Source of the DNA: Macrosoma leucophasiata
Taxonomy: Eukaryota; Arthropoda; Insecta; Lepidoptera; Hedylidae
Length of the DNA stretch: 64,000 nt
Reading direction: 5' to 3'
Assembly (NCBI GenBank): GCA_036365455.1
Contig: JAWQUS010000016.1
Coordinates: forward strand, 13,849,001 to 13,913,000
Shown: positions 42,879 to 53,899 of the stretch, piece by piece
Layout of the letters: every line of letters begins with the position of its first letter
How positions within the stretch are numbered: position 1 is the stretch's first letter
Made by a program: the position numbers and the translations under genes
Notes under the pieces: generated by a model
The model's database searches: none
The model's input: only the letters and a program-made list of their open reading frames with translations
What the model was told of the DNA's origin: nothing

Positions 42879-43972
42879 AATTAACCTATTTTTATTTATT
42901 ACTCAACTTAAAGTCATATAACATTTTATAACACATTTCATACAAAATATACATTTAGGACTCTACATGTTCGAGTTCATTTAAATCTTGTAAATATTAA
43001 CATCGAGCAATGATAATATCAATTACGTAAAGCGCAAATTAATTTTGGTTTATGATGATTTAATAGCGACCAAAAACGGCACATTTTAATGTTTGTGGGT
43101 TCGGATTAAATGATTGCACGATGCGTTTGTATGACCAATAATTTTACTATTCTAGTAGTAAGTGGCGTTGCCTTCAATTTTACTAAGAACATTTATAAAT
43201 ATACTGGTCAAATGCGAGTTTGATTTACGTGTACAGGGTTCCGTATAATTGTGACATTTCCTATGTAATCCAAAACATCACAGATTTGATTTAGGTTTTC
43301 TTGTAAACTGTAGATAAATGACTATTTGCGTAGTTTTCGTTTTTTAACATTTCATAATAATATTCTACTTTTGAAGTAAAATTGCTGTAACACACGGTTT
43401 TGTTTATCCTTTTGAGGTGCAAATCTCGTCGTAACGTCTAATTTCGGAAATGAGATAAATAATATTAAATTCACTTCAGCTTCTTCATGCAGAAGCTTGA
43501 AGAAGCTTCGTTGTAGAAAAAAGTCACTACCCAAGTTATAATAAAACATTGGGTGGAGAAAGTTTTAACTTTTATGCATTGAAGAAAACTTACACTCACG
43601 GACTTTTCCACCATTTTATCTCGACTTTTTGGCATCAGATGTAGGCTAATACCAGTTAATATACCTACACAGAACACATAATAATATTATGCTCGTTTTC
43701 TTTAGACTGTGGTAATAAGGTACTTTTATTGCAAAAGTGATGACCAGTACAAATACACACACAATACCTATATTTAAGTTTCATTCCTTTGTTCCCTGTT
43801 ATAAAAGAAAATATTTTTAGATAAGCAAGTGATTTTGTAATTACTGAGCAAAAAGACAAAGATTTACAATTTAATTCCCTTTATCTTGGACACTACAAGC
43901 AGTAAAATGAAAAAATAAAACCTAATATAGTTCCTTAATTAAACATTAATTAAAACATTATCTAAATCTAAA
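42879..43972. other. AT-rich stretch with a family L fragment
   Basis: 43203-43330 (ACTGGTCAAATGCGAGTTTG, AGGGTTCCGTATAATTG) is a family L 5' piece. GCTTCTTC and GAAGAAGCT near 43478-43508 form a local hairpin. No gene. Confidence 0.45.
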
Positions 43973-44273
43973 CTGCCTCAGGGGCCTAGTGGTAGCAAGC
44001 CACTACTACTACGCTGAGGTCCTGGGTTCGATTCCAGATAAGATTATCAGAGATAATGGTTTAAAGTCCTTTATCTCTGCTTCTATGGGAATTTTCCCAT
44101 TTTCTGAAAATTTTCCAGTACCTCGAAGTTTGGTAATGTGCTCGGAGACGTCAACAGGCTCGCCATACATAGGCCAAAACGTAACCGGCGAATCGTGGGT
44201 GTTTGCATGTATGCTTGAGTGCATGCATTTACCTCTGCCTACCCCTCCGGGGATTACAGACATGAAGTTACGT
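43973..44273 (+). mobile_element. tRNA-derived SINE, family B
   Basis: Head GGGCCTAGTGGTAGCAAGCC with B box GGTTCGATTCC, body GAGATAATGGTTTAAAGTCC, tail CTCTGCCTACCCCTCCGGGG and AAGTTACG. Confidence 0.82.
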
Positions 44274-44827
44274 TTTTTTATTATTTAAATATATGATATT
44301 TAAGGTAGTTAATACAGTAAATCTCTTAATTGAACGGTAGGTACTCTACGGACGCAAGTCAGACTCGCATTTGATTGAAATTTTCATATATTTATATATT
44401 GTTATGTATATGTATTTTATATTGTTTGATTATTATTAACTACTTGTAACATAACAATAAATCTGTCTCAATTTTAATCATAATATATTAATAACCCAAG
44501 TTCGTCCAATAATTCCGGATTACGCTACCGCGTTTCAGTTTGCGTATATTGTTTTATATACCTAGCTACATCTTGAGATGTGTTGGTTTTGCAGCTTAAG
44601 TTTATGACAAGGTCTCAGGTGGGATATGAGATAATATATAAGCAGGTATGTGATGTAATTATTAAACATTTCTTAATAGAATATTGAACCAAAAATAAAG
44701 CTTAGTGAATAATGCGCGCTACTTAATATTAAATTTATAGATGTACTCTTATACTTAAAGAACATTCGGTTTGTTTGGATTTTACGAAAAGGTTTTTTTA
44801 TCTGTTTGCTGACAGATTATTAAATTT
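44274..44827. other. AT-rich stretch, no gene recognised
   Basis: No supported feature. Confidence 0.3.
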
Positions 44828-45248
44828 TATATCTATAATTAAATATCAATTGCTGTTCGTTAGTCTCGCTAAAACTCGAGAACGGCTGAACGGATTTATC
44901 ATATCTTGGTCTTGAAATGTTCGTGGAGATCTAGGAAAGATTTGAAAGGTGAAAAAAATTCGAATAATTGCCGGGAAAACCCTAAAAACAGCCCTTTCCT
45001 TTTTTCCCATACAAACGTTTTCTTACTAAAACGTAGAGTCAATTTGAGCTTTTTTGCTACTTTATGCAGTTCATGTTATATTACAAGCACTCACTGTTGT
45101 CTATGCATTGTAGGTGTGTTCATAACATCAAACCAGGGTGACAGTTCTGTACAGGAGAATTTTTTGACCCCGACTTTAAAATAGGTTTATACAAAAATCT
45201 GCCAAATTATTTTTTTTTTTGACAGGACGAAGTCTGTCCGATTCACCA
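44828..45248 (+). mobile_element. Helitron-like repeat, family F relative
   Basis: The 5' region ATCAATTGCTGTTCGTTAGT then CTCGCTAAAACTCGAGAACG matches family F. The 3' end shows a GGAC-GAAGTCT-GTCC hairpin and a diverged terminus ACCAGTA instead of CTAG. Confidence 0.5.
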
Positions 45249-45282
45249 GTATTTAAATAAATAAATTTTATTTTATTATAGA

Positions 45283-45530
45283 AACACATCCACTGCTGGA
45301 TAAAAGATTTTCCCAAAGATGCTCACACACTACAGAGAATTTGTTATAATTTTCACGCTTGGCATGCGTTCGCGGCATTTTATCGTGGGACGCCACAACC
45401 CATCTCATGTTATTGTACTTACTATCGCCCTATCACAATGATTTGACCGACATTAATGGGTTGACAGACTGCACTTGCTGAAAAATTTCCTCCTCTAGTG
45501 GACGGTCAGGTTGTCTCGACGTCACATGAA
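45283..45530 (+). mobile_element. Dispersed repeat family I
   Basis: Starts CACATCCACTGCTGGATAAA, with TGTTATTGTACTTACTATCG, GGGTTGACAGACTGCAC and CCTCCTCTAGTGGACG. Confidence 0.5.
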
Positions 45531-45590
45531 AGAACGTAATTATTTAGAAGTATAAAATAAAACAACAAAATATAGAGTGATAATATTGGC

Positions 45591-45943
45591 AACCCATTAT
45601 ACGTCCCACTGCTGGGCACGAGTCTCTCTCCTTTTTTTTGTGGGAAGCCTGGAGCTTACTTAACCACGCTGCTCCAATGCGGATTGGTGGAGGTGGGTGG
45701 GTTAGTGGCCAACCGGCTGTCGGATGTTTTCAAACCGCCCATAAGGTCTGCGACAAGGTCTAACGACTGCTATCTATCGATAGCAACCGGGACCGACGGC
45801 TTAACGTGCTCTCCGAAGCACGGAAATGAGCATTTAATTTCCTACTAGCGGTCACCCATCACACTACCCGACCGCGCCCGTAGTGCTTCACCGTGTAGAT
45901 CCCTTATGATCTCTACACCAGCCGCTGGGCCATGCGCGCATCG
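45591..45943 (-). mobile_element. 5S-rRNA-like SINE, family E
   Basis: Minus-strand copy. The 5S-like part is at about 45850-45905 (reverse of GGGCGCGGTCGGGTAGTGTG and ATGGGTGACCGCT), the tail at 45593-45620 (CCCATTATACGTCCCACTGC). A possible imperfect target duplication (ATAGAGTGA/ATAGAGAGT) flanks it. Confidence 0.75.
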
Positions 45944-46626
45944 AATAGAGAGTACTTAGTCTGAAAGGACCAAAAAGAATGGACTGTGGTTATAAAGACC
46001 CAGATCGCAACGTTGAAAATCCAATTCATCTGCTAAGGAAAAAAATACGGCGACTTTAGCAGCGCGTAACGTATGAGTACTACCAGAGTACACTTCCGTG
46101 TGAAAAGAAAAAAGCAAATGTGAGCCTTGTCACACTTTATAAGCAAGACGTACGTTACAAAGAGGTAGTGTAAAAATGAAACTGGGAATTTAGCCAATAA
46201 AGGGGCTAGAGACGATGTACACTACATACGTATACAGTGTTTTTACGTTGGCACGCATAATTCATGCATTATCAGGCGTTTGATTGTACAAAATATCTTT
46301 TTGTACGATAACCAGAAGATGTTTTATTTGAGAAATGCTTACTACGAGGTAAATTTATATGTGGAACCGTTGGAGCGAAGAATTGAATTATCATTGAGGC
46401 CAAACTTGGCTAGGGGCAATGTTAATGGATCTTTAGATGAACCTCACATGTAATGGTGGATCCTTTGTGCTATTATCATAACAGTTATTCTTAATGCGCA
46501 ATCAATAGTAATATAATATATTGTTTTGAAATTTCGATAGCTAGAATTTTGGTGATTTTTAGGTAGTAAACAAGGAACCCTTGTTTCGCCATGTACGTGT
46601 GTCTGTCTGTCCGTCCGCAGTTTAGC
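45944..46626. other. AT-rich stretch, no gene recognised
   Basis: A GTCTGTCTGTCCGTCC patch lies at 46600-46617. Otherwise unassigned. Confidence 0.35.
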
Positions 46627-47050
46627 GCAATAGAATAGAATAGAATAGAATAGAATAGAATAGAAAATATTTTTATTTCGAATAGATCTTTACAGATACT
46701 TTCAAAACGTCAATAAATCATAAACTACCTAGAGCGAATAACCATTACATATAGTAAAAGCAAAATCATATATTAATAGTAAATTAAAAATTAAAATTTA
46801 AACTATTTGGTTAAAACATAATAATTATAAAATTTTTCAATTCCTTCAATGATAATAAATGAAGAAAAAGAAAAACTTATTCGTCAAGATCAATGTTATT
46901 CACTTAGCAGAGTTCCAAGTGCAGTCACTACTGAGAAGAACTCCGCTACCCAACAAACTCAGTAAGAGCTCTTTTAAATGAGAGCTTAAATCTAGTACAG
47001 ATTATCGTGAAAAATCAAATAATGTCAACGTCCATAGCATAGATGCAAAT
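46627..47050 (-). mobile_element. LINE 3' end with (GAATA)n tail
   Basis: A run of seven or more GAATA units (46627-46665) followed by AAATATTTTTATTTCGAATA and the 3' UTR blocks shared with 40264-40650. LINEs of the CR1/Jockey group often end in short tandem repeats instead of poly(A), which explains the microsatellite. Confidence 0.65.
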
Positions 47051-47112
47051 AAACTGCTATCTACTAAATGTGATGTAGCCCCTGCAAACCAGAATAACTA
47101 TTAGTTCTAGAG

Positions 47113-47441
47113 TAGTGATTCCCAAAGTGGTCTATATCGACCCCTGGGGGTCTATGATCATCTGAAAGGGGTCTACGTCAGCGAAAAAAAAATTGGGGGT
47201 CCATGAAATGAAAATGGGGGTCCACGATAATGGATCAACACATACACTGATAGTACAAATTTACTTACATCATACCAGTGATTCCCAAAGTAGTCCATGG
47301 GAGACTCGATTGGGTTCTACGTCGGCGTGAATAAAAATTGGAAATATGGGAATGTGATACAAATGTAGCAAGAACGGGGGTCCACAGAAAGCAGAAAAAA
47401 TTGTAAACGGTCTACAAGAAAAAATAGTTTGGGAACCTCTG
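47113..47441. mobile_element. hAT-type MITE, composite, 8-bp target duplication
   Basis: The flanks TTCTAGAG at 47105-47112 and 47442-47449 are identical. The ends (TAGTGATTCCCAAAGTGGTC on the left; CAGAGGTTCCCAAACTA on the right, reverse) match the classic hAT terminus CAGNGGTTCCCAAA. A third end-like sequence, CAGTGATTCCCAAAGTAGTC, lies inside at 47277, so two elements are joined. No transposase. Confidence 0.8.
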
Positions 47442-47449
47442 TTCTAGAG

Positions 47450-47559
47450 TCTTGAAATTTTGCACAAGTATACACCATAATAACGCCAACAAAGTGGTAG
47501 AATAAAAACATGTAATTTTTTTATTCAGGGTACCTCCCCTACATGTAACGCGCGGATTT
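47450..47559. other. Short unassigned stretch
   Basis: No supported feature. Confidence 0.3.
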
Positions 47560-47935
47560 TTTTTTAATTTTCGTTTTCTATATAGTTAGGAATATTGTTG
47601 TATATGTGTTTCAAAAATGTAAGGGGTGTGCTAATATCATTTTCCGATTTAGTTAACTGTTCGTGACTTATTAAGCTTTAGAGTACCAATTTTCGTTTGA
47701 GTCAAGTGTCCACCCCGTCCTCTACCAACTAAACGGCTGTTGTTAGAAATTCAAACGTTACGGCAATGGTAGCTACATATAAGCTTTACTAGTTTGCGAG
47801 TAATAGTCGACCAAATGTATTTTACTCGAAAATTTTGAACAACTGCATTGAAAATACTTATTTATTTTTTAATTACATTATTCAAACCTAAAAACTACGG
47901 AACCTTACACTGCACATGACCGGTTTTTTCTTTTT
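47560..47935 (-). mobile_element. Dispersed repeat family L
   Basis: Reverse counterpart of 37721-38110, ending at GGAACCTTACACTGCACATG and ACCGGTTTTT. Confidence 0.6.
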
Positions 47936-48156
47936 GATTCAACTTAGTTCGTGGAGCTGGACGGGTATACGCTGGCATAGGAGTAAAAGATTTTGAGTCC
48001 TCCTGTAATTCTTAAATCATGTTCCAGTGAGACATGATATCCTTTAATCTTTTACTATAATTACAAGTATTGACTTAACAAAAATATTAAAAGTATTGGT
48101 TGTATAAAATTGAACGAATACTATTGCTTTGCCATTTTCAATATTATCATCTTTGG
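47936..48156. other. Short unassigned stretch before the LINE
   Basis: No supported feature. Confidence 0.3.
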
Positions 48157-48595
48157 TATCAGAATCAGAATCAGAAACTCATTTATTCATTTAGGGTGAC
48201 AGGCACCTCTTATGACACGTCAAAAACAAACAAAATAAATTAAAGCGAATAACAATTGATATACATGTCAAACAAGATAAAAAATATATGTAAAGTCAAG
48301 AATATCACTAAGATAAAACTAAATGTCATAAACTAATGTAAAAAGTATATCAGTAAAATGTCTCTTTTCCCCTTTACAAACTGATAACAAAGAGTAAAAA
48401 GAAAAGAAAAAGAGTCATTCTTTGTCATTCACCGGCAAAGTTCCAAAGGCCAATATGATCTGAGAAAAACTTGCCGGAAAAAACTCAGTCGGCTCTTTTA
48501 AAAATATCTCTTAGGCATATTTTTACAATTTTCCATAATTTAAACAAGCTTAAAATTAACAATATAATATCAACATTACACTTTGATTATTACAT

Positions 48596-51475
48596 TTAAC
48601 ACCTTTGTGGAGCTAGATCAGCATTTAGCCAAACATTTCTATCCTTGAGATAGTCCTCGAGTTTATAGTAAGCCTTTTTACATAGAGTGCGTTTAATTAA
48701 TGCTTTGAATTTACCATCGGTGAGTTCAGCAATCCCGGCTGGGATCTTGTTATAAAATTCTACACTATATTTTAGGAAAGATGTATTAGTTTTCGTCAGT
48801 CGAAAACTTGGCAGAGACAACTTGTTCTTATTCCTCGTATTATAACTATGCCTATCGGAGATTTTATCAAACAGATGTAGATTTTTCCTCGCGAAAAGTA
48901 TATTTTCATAGATGTAATGGCAAGGGACTGTCATTATATTTATTTCTTTAAATAGTTCTTTCAAAGAATCACGACTACGTAAGTTATACATCGCTCTAAT
49001 GGCCCTCTTTTGTAATACAAAAATTGATTGTATGTCAGCCGCTCGACCCCACAATAAAATACCATAGGACATGACACTGTGAAAATAGCTAAAATAAACA
49101 AGTCTTGCAGTGTCTATATCAGTTAATTGCCTAATTTTTCGAACAGCATAAGCTGCGGCACTCAGACGTTTCGCTAACTGCCTAATATGTGGTCCCCATT
49201 GTAACTTCGAGTCAAGCGTTATTCCCAAGAAGGTAGCGTCATCAACAAATTGAATTTTGTCATTGTTTATAAAAATGTCTCCTTCTTTACTTTTTACATT
49301 AGGGAGGGTAAAACGGATACATTTGGTTTTTTTACTATTCAGTGCAAGATTATTGACAGTAAACCATTTATGTACTTCTCCTATGACCTTATTTACAGTA
49401 TCGTAATCTGGATTCCGTCTGTTCATTTTAAAAACTATTGAAGTATCGTCTGCAAATAAAATTGTTTTGGGCATACTATTAGGCATCAAATGAAGTAAAT
49501 CATTAACGTAGACTAAAAACAGAAATGGTCCTAATATTGAGCCCTGTGGGACACCCATTCCTGTCTTTGCACCTTGAGATTTTACTCCATTCACTTGAAC
49601 TACTTGTTCCCGATCCTTAAGGTATGATTGAACAAGTTGAAGAGCTTTATTTTCAAGTCCATAATGATCAAGTTTGCCAATTAATGTATTGTGGTCCACG
49701 CAGTCAAACGCCTTTGAAAGGTCGCAAAATATACCTATAGCATCTTGTGAATCCTCCCAAGCTTCAAAAATATGTTTTAATAAAGCAACACCGGCATCGG
49801 TTGTACAACGTCCTTTTGTAAAACCAAATTGCTGTTCGTGTAAGATGTTATTTGTATTGAAATGTTGCAGCAATTGAGTAAGCATCAGTTTTTCGAACAC
49901 TTTACTGAGAACGGGCAGAATAGATACCGGTCTATAATTATTAGGGTTTTTATTGTCACCTGATTTAAATAGCGGTATAACTTTACTAAACTTTAATAAA
50001 TCTGGAAAGACTCCCTGATCAATACATAAGTTAAAAATTGATGCTAAGTAAGGAGCTAAGGTATCTATAATCGACTTACACACCATAACAGACATGCCAT
50101 AAATATCTTCGGTAGCTTTTATTTTAATTTGATGAAAAGCTGATCTTACAGACTGTGGGCTAACATGTTTAAACCTAAATTGAATAGTACAAGCTTCTAC
50201 GTTATTTTTCAGAATATCAATGGATAATAAAGAGGATGAGTTTAAGGGTTTTGTAATTTCAAAGGGAATCTTAGCAAAGTATTCTACAAAGTGCTGCGCA
50301 ATGTCAGGATTCGAACTCACAGTACCCTGAGATGTCTCCAAAATCACGCGACCATCACTCCGTTTATTTTTGCCTGCTTCACTATTTATTACTTTCCACG
50401 TAGCCTTCATCTTATCGTCTGCATTTATTATTTTCCTACTCAAATATATAGACTTTGCCTTTTGACACACATTTTTGTAAATTTTTGAATATGTAGCAAT
50501 ATATTTATTAAGTTTTTCATTTTGCATACAATTCTTAAGGCCATATAATTCGAATAATCTCTCCCTACTTTTACGAATGCCAGTTGTAGCCCAATCACAG
50601 AAACTAAATTTATATTTGGTAGATTTAGTTTTAATTTTAAATGTTTTATTAAATTGTGTATTAAGTACCTTAAAAATTTGCTCATAACAATTATTTGCAC
50701 TATTTAAATCAAACTTTTGGGAATATAACTCTTTATTTAACATGTCATTAAAATAGTTTAATTTAGCAGAAGTTATTTGTCTGTATGTTTTTTGTGTTAT
50801 ATTTTTACTATTAGCAGTGGCAAAAGTCATTATTTGCCCGCTATGATCCGAAGGCATGCAGTTAACAATATTTTTATCTAAATATTTAAGATCACAAAAT
50901 ATATTATCAATACAAGTTGCTGAGGTTGGACTCACTCGAGTGGGTTCCAAAAAAACATTACTTAGATTGAACGACATAAAAAGATTCAATAGTCTACAAC
51001 TATTATAGCTATTTTCCAAAATATTAATGTTGAAATCTCCACATACAATAACAGATTTTTTACTAGAACAAGCTTTTTTCAATACATCCTCCATAGTGGA
51101 GTCAAATACGTTAATGTTTTGGTAATTTGGTGGTCTGTAAACGCACACTATTATATGCTTCTCCAGCTCAACACAAGATATTTCCGCAACATGTTCCACT
51201 GATAAGTCGACTATGTCCCTACGTTCCCTGGAATTGATTGAATTCTTTATCATAATAAGAGTACCTCCATGATGCATAGTTTTTCGGGTATAACAACTTA
51301 CTACAGAGTAATTTTTATAATTAATCAACACTTGGTTTTCTTTCAACCAATGCTCAGTTAAACAAATAATATCAAATTGAAGTTTCTCTAATACTAATTC
51401 TAATTGCAATATCTTAGAAGGGAACCCTTGAATGTTTTGGTGAAATAATACCAAATGACTACTTCTGTTTAACAT
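48596..51475 (-). CDS. LINE ORF2: AP endonuclease and reverse transcriptase, 959 residues
   Basis: This enzyme nicks target DNA and copies element RNA in place. Endonuclease (about residues 1-230): N in HQNIQGF (14), E in LTEHWL (41), YRPP, GDFN (about 147), PSDHSG (about 209). Reverse transcriptase (about 480-760): PLFKSGD, NYRPVSILPVLSKVFEKL, FDCVDHNTLIGKL, GVPQGSILGPFLFLVYVND, and the catalytic FADD at about 671-674. A C-terminal region has LVYFSYFHSVMSYGILLWG and YNTRN. All key residues are present and the frame has no break, so it may be active or recently so. The frame is open upstream to about 51553 and overlaps the end of ORF1 by roughly ten bases in the other frame; M at 51475 is the first Met. 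Confidence 0.93.
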   Translation of the reverse strand: MLNRSSHLVLFHQNIQGFPSKILQLELVLEKLQFDIICLTEHWLKENQVLINYKNYSVVSCYTRKTMHHGGTLIMIKNSINSRERRDIVDLSVEHVAEISCVELEKHIIVCVYRPPNYQNINVFDSTMEDVLKKACSSKKSVIVCGDFNINILENSYNSCRLLNLFMSFNLSNVFLEPTRVSPTSATCIDNIFCDLKYLDKNIVNCMPSDHSGQIMTFATANSKNITQKTYRQITSAKLNYFNDMLNKELYSQKFDLNSANNCYEQIFKVLNTQFNKTFKIKTKSTKYKFSFCDWATTGIRKSRERLFELYGLKNCMQNEKLNKYIATYSKIYKNVCQKAKSIYLSRKIINADDKMKATWKVINSEAGKNKRSDGRVILETSQGTVSSNPDIAQHFVEYFAKIPFEITKPLNSSSLLSIDILKNNVEACTIQFRFKHVSPQSVRSAFHQIKIKATEDIYGMSVMVCKSIIDTLAPYLASIFNLCIDQGVFPDLLKFSKVIPLFKSGDNKNPNNYRPVSILPVLSKVFEKLMLTQLLQHFNTNNILHEQQFGFTKGRCTTDAGVALLKHIFEAWEDSQDAIGIFCDLSKAFDCVDHNTLIGKLDHYGLENKALQLVQSYLKDREQVVQVNGVKSQGAKTGMGVPQGSILGPFLFLVYVNDLLHLMPNSMPKTILFADDTSIVFKMNRRNPDYDTVNKVIGEVHKWFTVNNLALNSKKTKCIRFTLPNVKSKEGDIFINNDKIQFVDDATFLGITLDSKLQWGPHIRQLAKRLSAAAYAVRKIRQLTDIDTARLVYFSYFHSVMSYGILLWGRAADIQSIFVLQKRAIRAMYNLRSRDSLKELFKEINIMTVPCHYIYENILFARKNLHLFDKISDRHSYNTRNKNKLSLPSFRLTKTNTSFLKYSVEFYNKIPAGIAELTDGKFKALIKRTLCKKAYYKLEDYLKDRNVWLNADLAPQRC

Positions 51476-51540
51476 AGGAGTGCCAGAAGATACCGATTTA
51501 TTTGAATGCTTGTTATTGGTAACTTCCTTTGTCTTAAAAT

Positions 51541-52727
51541 CTAGTTTAAATTATAATAATACAGAGTTCGTCCTCCATCCCCATAACCACCACTAGACAG
51601 CGAGGCCATACAGTGTGTATTTCCTCGCTGTGCTGGAGAATACTCCACGTCTCTAGTGATGGAAGATGTAGACTGAGGTTCAATATATGAACACTCTGCT
51701 TTGTCATGCACAATAAAATTTGTAACATTTATGTTACTGTCCAACAAATAATTGTTTTTAGTTACATTTTCCATAACTATGTTAATATTATAAGCTATCA
51801 ATGTAGCTAGTAAAGTTCTACATTTCTTAGGAAGAAACATAGCGTCCTGAGTCAGTTTAAAACCACTAATAAATTTATTAGTGTCAAAATACAATAATTT
51901 GTCACTATGACGACAAGACAATGTATGTATTACATTATTCAAATAATAAATAGAGTTATTTTCCCTTTGTGTTAATAATTGTGAATAAGGGAGTGCGCAC
52001 ATCATTACATTTTTTAAATTCATTTTCAGTAAGGTGTCAATACCATCAACAATGTCCTTTTTTTTAAGACCTAAGCTATTCCCAAACAGAATGATCACAG
52101 ATGTATTACTATTAATTTTTGTGTTCTCTATTTTGCCAATTAATTGCTTAAAAGTTAAATATGGGTAGCAATGGTTGATTATGTTATGTTTGAGGTGGTC
52201 TTTTAGTAGAGGTCCAAAACCTGAACCTAATTTGTCACAAAATAACATTGTACTGCATATGTTCATATTACAATTATTTTTCTTTATAATGGGAGAAACA
52301 ATTTGAGGCACAGAGGTAGGAGGACAATCAGTCTCAGCAATTAAATATTTGTTAGTTAGTGACTCATATCTCTCCGCATTATATGTTACCAAGTCGACTA
52401 ACTCACCAGCCTCCTGCAAATGCTGAGAAAGCTTAGTCTGAGCCGCTTCATATTTTACAAAAATTGACTTGATTTCTAATTCCTTTTGGAGTAATTGGCT
52501 TTGTAAGTCTTGTAAGTCAGTCTCATGAGAGAGCTTTGAATATTCTAATTCAAAGCAATAGGAATCCAGCTTTTTTAATAAATTGGAACGCTGTTCCCTT
52601 AACTTACAATTCGATTTTATTGTATATTTCTGAGATTTTAATAACTTTTGTTTCTTTTTAAGTTTTTTTTAAAGTTTTTTTAAGTTTTTTTTAAGTTTTT
52701 AAGTTTTTTATTTTCTTCACGTTCCAT
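51541..52727 (-). pseudogene. LINE ORF1: coiled coil plus esterase-like region, frameshifted near start
   Basis: ORF1 proteins bind the element RNA. From about 52665 to 51541 one frame is open: a K/L/E/Q-rich stretch likely to be a coiled coil (LREQRSNLLKKLDSYCFELE..., LQSQLLQKELEIKSIFVKYE), then SVIILFGNSLG and KNVMMCALPYS, which recall SGNH-esterase ORF1 proteins of this LINE group (tentative). It ends YYYNLN-TAG. There is no ATG in this frame before MNICS. An ATG at 52727 begins MEREENKKLKNLKK and then hits a stop: it enters the same region in a different frame. The intervening repeats of A5-8 CTT probably slipped, so translation from the natural start is broken. Confidence 0.75.
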
Positions 52728-52761
52728 GTATTTTATTGTTACGTCATTGTTTTTTATTATT

Positions 52762-53119
52762 TTAAGGGTTCCGTCCATCTATCTGTCTATATGTCCGTCC
52801 GTATGGCCGTTCGACTAGGCTGTATCTCATGAACCGTGACAGCAAGAGCGTTGAAATTTTCATATACTTAATATGGTGTATTTCTGTTGCTGCTATAAAA
52901 ACAAAGTAGCAAGAAGAGAATAAAGTAAACGTTTAATTAGCCACCCATACAAAAATAAAACATACCCATGGCAGTTAATGGTAGACGTTTGAAATATTTA
53001 CAGAATATTTAACTATAAATTCATTTCAAAAATAAACTATAATAGGTAGTTTAGAGGGGATCCAATAGACATTTTTTTTCCATTCGTGCGCAAGTCCGAC
53101 TCGGACTTGCCCGGTTTTG
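52762..53119 (-). mobile_element. Dispersed repeat family L
   Basis: From AGGGTTCCGTCCATCTATCT (end) to GCAAGTCCGACTCGGACTTG and CCCGGTTTT (start), with a GTCTATATGTCCGTCCGTAT patch. Confidence 0.65.
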
Positions 53120-53178
53120 CCCTGGTTTATTTCAGATATTTTAAAAAAAATGCAGTTTGATAAAATTAGTATTTAAGA

Positions 53179-53437
53179 CTAGGTGACCCGGCAAACTTCG
53201 TATTGCCTCAGAATGAAATAATGTGTCAAAGGTTTGATAGATACGGACTATTTGTATGGGAAAATAAAATGTGGATTTTACTAATTCCCTTCAATTTCTT
53301 CATATTTTCTTACCTTTTCAACCTTTCCTGGACTTCTTAAAATAATTCAAAACCAAAATTAGACAAAATATCCAGCCGTTCTCGAATTTAAGCGAAACTA
53401 ACGAACAGCAATTGATTTTTATATATATAGATAAGAT
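53179..53437 (-). mobile_element. Helitron-like repeat, family F
   Basis: CTAG at 53179-53182, preceded on the minus strand by GGCAATACGAAGTTTGCC and GGGTCAC. The 5' region contains TTAGTTTCGCTTAAATTCGA and GAACGGCTGGATATTTTG. Reverse of 17115-17342. Confidence 0.65.
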
Positions 53438-53887
53438 AAGATATAAGATAAGCTAAACTTTAAGTACATTAAATACGATAAGACGATAAGATGTACGATA
53501 AAATAAATAAACACATCAAATTCTATTAAAATGACATGTTACTCTTCTCATTCAAGTAAAATATACATGTACTTAAGTAAATATATGACGAAATATAAAA
53601 CAAACGGAGCGCTTTCGCGTCTTCCGTCATCCATCAGTTCCTTCAATAAATGTATATTGTTTTGTAATGTCGATAAAGTAAACCGTGCATTAAAAGGTAT
53701 CCACAATATCACTTACACCGAAGGAGATCGAATAATAATAAAATTCAATTTTCATTGACGTTGCCTCTATACAAAGGTCTATGGCTGAGTGGTAATAAAT
53801 GTAGTCTTTCAATCATTATTTAAAGGCAGAGTATTGCATACAAAGACAAGGGGGCTGTGCGCCTATCGACCTTGCTGTCATCATTGT
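53438..53887. other. AT-rich stretch, no gene recognised
   Basis: Short repeats of GATAAGAT-type at 53430-53500. A 75-codon frame (53531-53758) has no recognised features. Confidence 0.35.
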
Positions 53888-53899
53888 CATAGCTGCTTA

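Larger units (their letters stand above)
48157..52740 (-). mobile_element. Non-LTR retrotransposon (CR1/Jockey group), nearly full length
   Basis: Runs, on the minus strand, from the ORF1 start near 52727 through ORF1, ORF2 and a roughly 430-bp 3' UTR to a tail of (TTCTGA)n near 48157-48175. The short-repeat tail and the domain order fit the CR1/Jockey group; Daphne- or Crack-like clades are my best guess from the C-terminal wording (YNTRN, FYNKIP). The 5' UTR is missing: repeat L (52762) lies just beyond the ORF1 start. Its 3' UTR resembles the LINE fragments at 40264 and 46627. Confidence 0.88.

Noticed and set aside
44009..44288. Overlapping frames of 84 and 99 codons on opposite strands
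   Set aside because: Both lie inside a family B SINE; similar frames appear in other copies of the same SINE.
46627..46665. Telomere-like repeat
   Set aside because: The unit is GAATA, not the insect telomere unit TTAGG, and it is the tail of a LINE.
48596..51475. Short frames inside the LINE on the plus strand and in other minus frames
   Set aside because: They are shadows of the intact 959-codon ORF2.
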